NCBI GenBank assembly: GCA_030428695.1
Contig: JAUIEM010000292.1
Span: 1-12,808 of the forward strand
Origin: a bacterium
Lineage (GTDB): Bacteria > Planctomycetota > J058 > JAJDCP01
Reading direction: 5' to 3'
DNA length: 12,808 nt
Under the pieces are notes generated by a model. The model did not search any database and was not told the origin of the DNA. It was given only the letters and a program-made list of their open reading frames with translations. The stretch's first letter is position 1; every line of letters begins with the position of its first letter. A program made the translations under genes and the position numbers. Below, piece by piece: positions 1 through 5,369 of the stretch.

Positions 1-593
1 GACGCTCTGAACGAGAATGTCTCCCGCTCGTTGCTGCGGCGGGTGCGAACCCTGGAGGAGCTGCTGTGGTTCGGCCAGGGCGAGTCGCTGCCCACCAGTT
101 GCGAGAGCAGCACAGGTCTTCCTTCCGCGACTGGGTGACACACGTGCGCTCGGCGTTGCCGGAGATTCATGATGTCTCGGTCGCTGAGCGCCCTGAAGAC
201 AAGCACAAGTATCTCACGGTAACGTACGAGGGCGGGCACGTGCTTCCCTCCTGGAGGGTCTCCGACGGCACGCTGCGTCTTCTCGCCCTGACCCTGATCG
301 CCTACCTGCCCACGCGAGACACGGTCTACCTGATCGAAGAGCCTGAGAATGGGATTCACCCCCAGGCCCTGGAGGCGGTCTACCAATCGCTGTCTTCCTG
401 CTTTGACAACCAGGTCTTCGTCGCCACCCACTCCCCCGTGTTTCTCGGCATCGTTCCCGTCGAGCGTTTCCTGTTGCTCAAAAAGGTCGGCGGGGCTTCC
501 CGCGCCATCCACGGGAAGGACCACCCCGTCCTCGCACACTGGCACCACGAGGTCGACATCGGGACCCTCTTCGCGTCCGGAATCCTCACGTGA
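1..593 (+). CDS. AAA/ABC-type ATPase, 3' part, probably frameshifted
   Basis: This is the C-terminal half of an AAA_21/RecF-like ATPase of the kind found beside nuclease or TOPRIM-like partners in accessory and defence loci. Seen directly: an ABC signature-like VSDGTLRLLALT (about 267-302), Walker B plus D-loop in YLIEEPENGIHP (about 328-363) and the switch histidine in ATHSPVF (about 423-443). The Walker A part would lie upstream of base 1. Reading frame 1 gives plausible protein at bases 1-96, ending in GESLP, then stops at a TGA (139-141). From about base 98 the plausible sequence is in frame 3 (QLREQHRSSFRDWVTHVRSALPEI) and runs to the TGA at 591-593. I recall relatives reading roughly LPW-hydrophobic-L here, which fits a loss of about 10 bases. 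A start at GTG 66 is possible but cuts through that frame. It is either a pseudogene or a sequencing error. ATPase identity is fairly sure; substrate and partner are unknown. Confidence 0.72.
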   Translation, partial: RSERECLPLVAAAGANPGGAAVVRPGRVAAHQLREQHRSSFRDWVTHVRSALPEIHDVSVAERPEDKHKYLTVTYEGGHVLPSWRVSDGTLRLLALTLIAYLPTRDTVYLIEEPENGIHPQALEAVYQSLSSCFDNQVFVATHSPVFLGIVPVERFLLLKKVGGASRAIHGKDHPVLAHWHHEVDIGTLFASGILT

Positions 594-856
594 CACAGCT
601 TCTCGCCCTGGGGCTCAGCCCGAAGGAGCTGGCGGATTTTCTTCGCGAGAAGGGTCTCGTCAGCGGCAGTGGCGCAAAGCCGTCGGATCCGAAGAAGGCG
701 TTCGAGGCTGCGCTTCGACATGCTCGGAAACGGCGCTCGCCTGCCCTCTACCGCGCGATCGCAGAGCGGGCCAGTCTCAAAACGGCCGGTTGCCGGTCAG
801 ACAGTTTTCGGCAGCTCGTCGCGGTCTTGCGAGCCTGGTTTCCGCCCGTCTCCTGA
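590..856 (+). CDS. Small helical protein translationally coupled to the ATPase gene
   Basis: The GTG start overlaps the ATPase stop by four bases (GTGA), the usual sign of translational coupling, so the two genes probably form one module. The 88-residue product has a leucine-rich start, a basic middle (DPKKAFEAALRHARKRR, residues 33-49) and an amphipathic end (SFRQLVAVLRAWFP). No signal peptide, membrane segment or catalytic motif is visible. The C-terminal half faintly resembles the ends of DUF4276/TOPRIM-like partner proteins that follow related ATPases. If so, this would be a remnant lacking the nuclease core, but that rests on memory of the family and is weak. Base composition is less GC-rich than the downstream genes, like the ATPase part. 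It could also be a genuine small unknown protein. Confidence 0.5.
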   Translation: MTQLLALGLSPKELADFLREKGLVSGSGAKPSDPKKAFEAALRHARKRRSPALYRAIAERASLKTAGCRSDSFRQLVAVLRAWFPPVS

Positions 857-979
857 GAACTCTACCAGGAAGTCCCCAACCGACCGTCAGGACCCTGACA
901 CCGCGACGCCCCGACCCCGCGTTCCTGCGGTGTCGACGTGCGGCGCGCTGTTTGCACGCAACAGCGAGGTTGCCCGGAG

Positions 980-986
980 AAGGAGA
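980..986 (+). promoter_or_regulatory. Ribosome binding site for the NfeD-like gene
   Basis: AAGGAGA sits six bases before the ATG at 993. It decides the start: the same frame is open far upstream, but that stretch reads as low-complexity arginine/serine sequence and has no comparable site. Confidence 0.75.
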
Positions 987-992
987 GACACC

Positions 993-1388
993 ATGCTGCC
1001 CGCCCACCCGACCAGGCTCATCGGGCGCCACGCCCGCGTCAGCGCCAACCTGCGTCCGACCGGCAAGATCGTGCTCGACGGGACCCGCTACGACGCCCGG
1101 GCGGAGGGCTGGATCGAGGCCGGAGCGACCGTCGTCATCGCCGGTGTGGAGGCGGGCGCCTTCCGGGTGCGCCCGCAGGCCGAGGGGCCCGCTCCGGCCG
1201 CGACGAAGCCGTCCAGGGGCAAGCCGGCGAAGGCCCCGCCGGCGACGCCTGTGCCGGTGTGGGAGGCGCTGCTGGTCGACTGGTTCGGGCCGGTCGTGAT
1301 CCCCGGGCTGCTCTGGGCCCTGACCGGTTCCTGGGTGGTCGCGGCGGTGGCGGCCGGGGTGGTGCTGACGATCCAGATCGCGGCCTGA
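993..1388 (+). CDS. NfeD-like OB-fold protein with C-terminal membrane anchor
   Basis: The 131-residue product begins with an NfeD-type OB fold at about residues 8-61. The typical run is LIGRHARVSANLRPTGKIVL, then DGTRYDARAEG and AGVEAGAFRVRP. A Pro/Ala/Lys linker follows (62-88), then one long hydrophobic stretch (about 98-130), either one membrane helix or a short hairpin. NfeD proteins are membrane-associated, often partner SPFH/stomatin proteins, and are thought to act in membrane quality control; no SPFH gene is in the window. Usual NfeD proteins carry membrane helices before the OB fold, so the order here is reversed and suggests a C-tail-anchored protein with the OB fold in the cytoplasm. 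The gene stands alone, with a hairpin terminator 21 bases past the stop. Confidence 0.8.
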   Translation: MLPAHPTRLIGRHARVSANLRPTGKIVLDGTRYDARAEGWIEAGATVVIAGVEAGAFRVRPQAEGPAPAATKPSRGKPAKAPPATPVPVWEALLVDWFGPVVIPGLLWALTGSWVVAAVAAGVVLTIQIAA

Positions 1389-1408
1389 TCGACTCCCCTT
1401 GATGCGAC

Positions 1409-1432
1409 AAGGGAGGGCGGACGCCCTCCCTT
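1409..1432 (+). terminator. Rho-independent terminator between convergent genes
   Basis: AAGGGAGGGCG (1409-1419) pairs with CGCCCTCCCTT (1422-1432), closing over a tiny loop, and is followed by TGTCTGTCT. It lies between the stop of the NfeD-like gene (1388) and the stop of the convergent coiled-coil gene (1457), so it can serve the plus strand and perhaps both. The minus-strand side has no U-run. Confidence 0.75.
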
Positions 1433-1456
1433 TGTCTGTCTATCTCGGAACCGACC

Positions 1457-3712
1457 TTACCGGTAGCGGCGACCGAGCCGCTTCTTGCGCTTCGGCGGGG
1501 CCTTGCGCGAACCGCCGCTGTCGCTGCCGCCGCCGCTCAGCTTGGCCTTCTCGGCGGCCATCTCCTCGACGTGCTGCGCGCGCTTCTTCTGGAAGTCGAC
1601 GACGCGCTGCTGGAACTTCATCTCCATCTGCTGGAGCTTGCCCTTCTTCTCGTTGTACAGCTGCAGGTTCTTGTTCAGGTTCCGCGCGGACTCCTTGAAC
1701 TTCGCCTGCTGGGCCTTGAGCTGCTCGCTCTTGCGGGCGAGCAGCGCCTTCTCCTTGGTCAACGCGTCCCGCCCTTCGGCGAGGGCGACCTCGACCTTGG
1801 CGGCGACCCCCGCGGAGATCTGCTCGTCGAGCCGGGCGCGCTCGGCGTCGAGGCTGTGCTGCTGCTCTTCGAGGACCTTCTGGGACGCGGCGAGCTTGGC
1901 CTGGTCGACCCGCAGCTGCTCCTCTTGCTGGGCGATGCTGCGCTTGCTCTCGGCGGCCTCGCGCTCGAGGTCGACCATCCGCGCGGCGGTCTTCTCGGCG
2001 AGCTCGTCCTCGAGCTGCTGGCGCTTCGCGTCGAGGCCCGCCAGCTCGGCGTCGAGCGCGGCCTGGCGCTCGGCGACCGCGGCCTCGACCGAGGCCTTGA
2101 CGGCGGCACGCTCTTCCTCGAGGGCGTGCATCCGCTGCTCGTGGGCGAGGCGCTCGGTCCGGCGCTCCTCTTCGATCTGCGCCAGCCGTCCGGACACGCG
2201 CTCCTCGACGGTCGCCTCGAGCTGCTCGCGGGTCTGCTGCAGGCGGCCGCGCTCCTCTTCGAGGGCGCGGGTGGCCTGGGTGGTGCGGGCGGCGATCAGC
2301 GTGTCGAGGCCGGCGCGATCGGCGGCGAGCTGCTGGCGGTCGGCGTCGAGGGCGGCGCGGTCGGAGCTGAGCTGGACGCGGTCGGCCGCCAGCCCTTCAC
2401 GCTCGCGGTCGACATCCTCGCGGGCCGGCTGGCAGGCGGCCTCGACGGCGGCCTGCAGGCGCGTGCCGTAGGCGCGGAACTCGCCGGCGAGGCGCTCGCG
2501 CTCGACCGCGAGCTGCTCGCGCTCGGTGGCGAGGGCGGCGCGGTCGGTGGCGAGGGTCTCACGCTCGACCGCGAGCTCGCTGCGCAGGGTGCTCGCCTCG
2601 TCGCTGACGCGCTCGGCGACCAGCTCGTCGAGGGCGGCGCGGTCACGCTCGAGCTTGTCGCGCTCGCCCTTGAGCTGGGAGCGCTCGACGGCGAGGCCGG
2701 CCTCGACCTTGGCGGCGACGGTCGCCTCGAAGCCGGCGCGCTCGGTAGCGAGCTGCTGGCGCGCGGCCTCGAGGGAGGCGCGCTCGGTGGCGAGCTGGTT
2801 CTGGGCGGCGGCGACCTGCGCCGCGACGCCCTGGCGGACCCGCTCTTCGATCTGGCCCTCGGCCTTGCGGACCGCGTCGGCCCGGGCGCTGAGCTCGGCG
2901 TGCTTCGACTTCAGCTCGCTGGCGCCGGCGCGCAGCCGGGCCTTCTCTTCGGCGGACGCCTGCTTCTGGGCGTCGAGCTCTTCCTGCGCGGCGAGGAAGG
3001 CCGCCATCTTCTCCTCGAGGGAGGCGCGCTCTTCGGCGAGGGCGGCTTCCCGGGCGTCGAGCTCGGCGGCCCGGGCGTCGAGCTCGTCGCTGCGCAGCTC
3101 CTGGGCAGCGGTCAGGGCCTCGTTCTGGGCGGCGGCGTCCATCACGGCGGTGTGTCTGTCGCTGTCGTCGACCGGGATCTCCGACGCGTCGAGGTCGTCG
3201 AGCTCGTCCGCCCCGAGCACGTCGTCGACGGCCTCGAGCTCGTCCTCGGAGACGAAGTCCTCCTCGTCGCTGTCCTCGAGCTCGGACAGCTCGTTCTCGG
3301 CGTCGAGCTCGATCTCCTCGGCGGTCGACTCGACCGGCGGCAGGGCGGGCGGCATGCCCGAGGCGGCCGCATCGTCCTCATCGTCGTCGTCGAAGTCGTC
3401 CTCTTCGAGGTCGGACAGCCCGACCGCCTCGCTCTCGCCGAGCGAAGGAGGCAGCGGCGGGGCCTGGGTGGCGTCCGCGTCGTTGAAGAAGGAGTCTTCC
3501 TCTTCATCGAACTCGCTGTCCTCGAGGGCGGGGGGCTCGGGCATCGGCGGAGGGGGCGGCGGCGGAGGCGGCGCGGCCGCCTTCCGTCCGAGCGACTTCG
3601 AGCGACGCTTGGGGGCCTTGGTCTTCAACGCCTTCTTCCTCTTCAGCGGAGGAGGCACCTTGCCGGACCCCGACTTGCGCTTGCCGGAGACGCGTTTCTT
3701 CGACGGAGCCAT
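1457..3712 (-). CDS. Long coiled-coil protein with basic ends and polyproline tract
   Basis: I recognise no named family. The 751 residues fall into clear segments: a histone-H1-like basic N-terminus (1-45, Lys/Arg with Ala/Pro/Ser), nine consecutive prolines (48-56) then MPEPP, an acidic region rich in Asp/Glu/Ser (63-190), a nearly unbroken coiled coil (about 195-725) and a basic tail (736-751, KRKKRLGRRYR). The coil contains tandem heptads of the form LAxERxx (for example 382-409) interrupted by L-x3-V-x3-V motifs at 288, 328, 361, 419, 469, 498, 538 and 628. There is no signal peptide or membrane segment. The start at 3712 is supported by AAGGAGG eight bases upstream. It is second in a probable operon, 54 bases after the GYF_2 membrane protein gene. 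The form suggests a filament, scaffold or nucleoid-associated protein; the basic ends could bind DNA or membrane. All function is inference. Confidence 0.88.
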   Translation of the reverse strand: MAPSKKRVSGKRKSGSGKVPPPLKRKKALKTKAPKRRSKSLGRKAAAPPPPPPPPPMPEPPALEDSEFDEEEDSFFNDADATQAPPLPPSLGESEAVGLSDLEEDDFDDDDEDDAAASGMPPALPPVESTAEEIELDAENELSELEDSDEEDFVSEDELEAVDDVLGADELDDLDASEIPVDDSDRHTAVMDAAAQNEALTAAQELRSDELDARAAELDAREAALAEERASLEEKMAAFLAAQEELDAQKQASAEEKARLRAGASELKSKHAELSARADAVRKAEGQIEERVRQGVAAQVAAAQNQLATERASLEAARQQLATERAGFEATVAAKVEAGLAVERSQLKGERDKLERDRAALDELVAERVSDEASTLRSELAVERETLATDRAALATEREQLAVERERLAGEFRAYGTRLQAAVEAACQPAREDVDREREGLAADRVQLSSDRAALDADRQQLAADRAGLDTLIAARTTQATRALEEERGRLQQTREQLEATVEERVSGRLAQIEEERRTERLAHEQRMHALEEERAAVKASVEAAVAERQAALDAELAGLDAKRQQLEDELAEKTAARMVDLEREAAESKRSIAQQEEQLRVDQAKLAASQKVLEEQQHSLDAERARLDEQISAGVAAKVEVALAEGRDALTKEKALLARKSEQLKAQQAKFKESARNLNKNLQLYNEKKGKLQQMEMKFQQRVVDFQKKRAQHVEEMAAEKAKLSGGGSDSGGSRKAPPKRKKRLGRRYR

Positions 3713-3720
3713 CGTGGCCT

Positions 3721-3727
3721 CCTCCTT
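3721..3727 (-). promoter_or_regulatory. Ribosome binding site for the coiled-coil gene
   Basis: Read on the minus strand this is AAGGAGG, followed by eight bases and the ATG at 3712-3710. It is a strong site within the 54-base gap after the upstream gene, so the coiled-coil protein can be translated efficiently from the shared transcript. Confidence 0.75.
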
Positions 3728-3766
3728 GCCGGCCAGGCCGGCGTGTTGCTTCGTCCGAACGGGGCG

Positions 3767-5095
3767 CTAGCCGTCTTCGCGTCGCGCCAGATAGGTGTTG
3801 TAGTCGATGCACTCGTCGTTGCCCTTGCGGCCCGCCAGGTACAGGAAGGACACGATCGCGTTCGCGACCGAGGCGAGCAGGCCGAGCACGATGAAGCCGA
3901 AGACGGCGACCCAGAACATCGACAGGTAGACGCCGTACGACAACGTCGAGATGCCGACCGAGTCGTACCAGAGGCGCACGTGGAAGGTCTGGAACTGCGT
4001 GCCCATCCCGACCGGCGCCGCCAGCATGCCCGCGGCGACACCGACCACCAGCGAGGTGAAGATCGAGTACACCAGGTTGGGCAGGAAGCCGTAGAGCACG
4101 AACCGCACCGTCGAGCGGCGCACATAGTCGAACAGGATCTTGATCGTGTCCTTCACCCCCGAGCCTTCGAAGCCGACGATCACCGGGCCCATGAAGACCG
4201 AGAACTGCTGCGTCAGCGCCAGGAAGAAGATCAGGCCGCCGACCGCGATGTGGACGATGAAGATCAGACCGGTGATCAGCGGGCCGACGAAGGGAATCAG
4301 GCCGAGCACGTTGAGGATCGCGAGCACGATGACCGCGACGAGCATCAGCCCGAAGATCGCCAGGGGCGTCAGCACCAGCGCCATGATGTGCTTGCGCGCC
4401 TCACCAAGCGCCTCTTTCGGGCCCGGACAGCGGCCGTTGACCAGCTGCTCGCGGGTTTGGAAGCTCAGGGCGCCCATCGCGACGCTGCCGAGCACGACCA
4501 GCCCGACGAAGAGCAGGAAGACGAACGGCAGCGCCACGATCATGTGGATGTAGTTCATCGACACGAAGGAGATGCCGCCGAGCACCAGCAGCAGCGCGGC
4601 CGCGATGCCCCCGACGATCAGCACCGTCTTCAGGCGGTTGACCGCCATGCCGGTGCCGAAGGCGCGGAAGACGTCCTTCCAGCCGATCCGGAACGGCTGC
4701 TTGAAGCCGAGGTTGACGGAGCTGGGGAAGAAGAACTCGCGCAGGCCACCGCCCTTTTTCTCGCCGCCCTCGGCGTCGGCCTCGGCGGCCTCCGGCTGGG
4801 GCTCGGGCCGCGGCTTGCGGCCGGTCTTCTTCTTCGGCGCGGGAGCGGGAGCCGCGGCGACCGGGGCCGGAGCGGGCTCGGGCGCCGGTTCCGGCTCGGC
4901 CGGTGCGTCCAGGGCAGCGAAGGCGGCGGCGAACTCGGGCACTTCCTTGATGTTCGACCAGCCGGCCATGCCGTCCTTCCAGGCGACCGCCTTGTCCGGC
5001 AGCTTACCGCTGGCGATGCGGCTCTTGACCTCTTCTTCCGAAACCGGGCCGACCTTCTTCTGGCCGACGGCCAAGTACCAGACCTTGGCGCTCAT
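3767..5095 (-). CDS. GYF_2-domain polytopic membrane protein
   Basis: The 442-residue product opens with a GYF_2 (DUF4339) domain at residues 5-55: WYL near the start, VGPVSEEEVKSRIASGKL, then AWKDGMAGWSNI. A Pro/Ala/Glu then Lys-rich linker follows (64-117). The rest has about six membrane segments, near 157-180, 185-211, 238-268, 272-294, 330-358 and 392-421, so the GYF domain is probably cytoplasmic. Eukaryotic GYF domains bind proline-rich peptides; bacterial GYF_2 domains are presumed adaptors. The membrane part matches no transporter I know. The start at 5095 is chosen over 5206 because GAGGAGA precedes it by six bases and the domain begins at once, while the extra 37 residues are low-complexity. 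It is the first gene of the probable operon with the coiled-coil gene and is divergent from the kinase gene. Confidence 0.87.
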   Translation of the reverse strand: MSAKVWYLAVGQKKVGPVSEEEVKSRIASGKLPDKAVAWKDGMAGWSNIKEVPEFAAAFAALDAPAEPEPAPEPAPAPVAAAPAPAPKKKTGRKPRPEPQPEAAEADAEGGEKKGGGLREFFFPSSVNLGFKQPFRIGWKDVFRAFGTGMAVNRLKTVLIVGGIAAALLLVLGGISFVSMNYIHMIVALPFVFLLFVGLVVLGSVAMGALSFQTREQLVNGRCPGPKEALGEARKHIMALVLTPLAIFGLMLVAVIVLAILNVLGLIPFVGPLITGLIFIVHIAVGGLIFFLALTQQFSVFMGPVIVGFEGSGVKDTIKILFDYVRRSTVRFVLYGFLPNLVYSIFTSLVVGVAAGMLAAPVGMGTQFQTFHVRLWYDSVGISTLSYGVYLSMFWVAVFGFIVLGLLASVANAIVSFLYLAGRKGNDECIDYNTYLARREDG

Positions 5096-5101
5096 CCGTG
5101 T

Positions 5102-5108
5102 TCTCCTC
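5102..5108 (-). promoter_or_regulatory. Ribosome binding site setting the GYF_2 protein start
   Basis: Read on the minus strand this is GAGGAGA, six bases before the ATG at 5095-5093. It favours this start over the in-frame start at 5206. Confidence 0.7.
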
Positions 5109-5185
5109 GATGTGCGGCGTTGTTCCCGCCTTGGTTGCGCAGTCCCGGAGCTCACGCTGCGGGCCGGGGCAGGCAGAAGAGGTCC

Positions 5186-5214
5186 ATTATGCCTAAATAC
5201 GGCCACTTGAAAAG
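5186..5214 (-). promoter_or_regulatory. Candidate promoter for the GYF_2/coiled-coil operon
   Basis: The only AT-rich patch of the 274-base divergent spacer reads, on the minus strand, CTTTTC (5214-5209), 17 bases, then CATAAT (5191-5186). The -10 fits sigma-70 well and the -35 poorly. It would give a leader of roughly 80 bases before the ATG at 5095. Confidence 0.35.
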
Positions 5215-5314
5215 ACGCTCATCCGCACGAATCCGCGTTCGACAGGATCCCGTCCCGCCGACACCCGATCGAAACGCGATGCGGCCCGGAGGGAACGGGA
5301 AAAACCCGGACGCC

Positions 5315-5344
5315 TTGCACCGGATGCTCGACTGCCGCTAGACT
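5315..5344 (+). promoter_or_regulatory. Candidate promoter for the kinase operon
   Basis: TTGCAC (5315-5320) and TAGACT (5339-5344) are separated by 18 bases and would start transcription about 20 bases before the kinase ATG at 5370. Matches to consensus are partial (three and four of six). The upstream ribosome site is weak (GGAAGA), so expression may be modest. Confidence 0.35.
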
Positions 5345-5369
5345 GGCGGGAAGCGCGCGGAAGACCCCC

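Noticed and set aside
952..957. TTGCAC as a -35 box for the NfeD-like gene
   Set aside because: No acceptable -10 lies 16-19 bases downstream; that position is occupied by the ribosome binding region.
669..992. N-terminal extension of the NfeD-like gene to an upstream start
   Set aside because: The extension overlaps the small gene ending at 856, reads as Arg/Ser-rich low complexity, and the strong ribosome site and OB-fold start favour the ATG at 993.
3545..3571. Polyproline codon run as a slippage-prone microsatellite
   Set aside because: The codons are mixed (CCG, CCT, CCC), so the DNA is not a clean tandem repeat and phase variation is unlikely.
5096..5206. 37-residue N-terminal extension of the GYF_2 protein
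   Set aside because: It is low-complexity and Arg-rich, and it covers the ribosome site and promoter candidate; the domain starts right after the ATG at 5095.
1571..5341. Plus-strand open frame of 1256 codons antisense to the coiled-coil and GYF_2 genes
   Set aside because: It arises from antisense reading of Glu/Ala/Leu/Arg-rich GC-rich codons. Its product is low-complexity Leu/Gly/Glu sequence, it has no ribosome site, and the minus-strand genes have domains and good starts.
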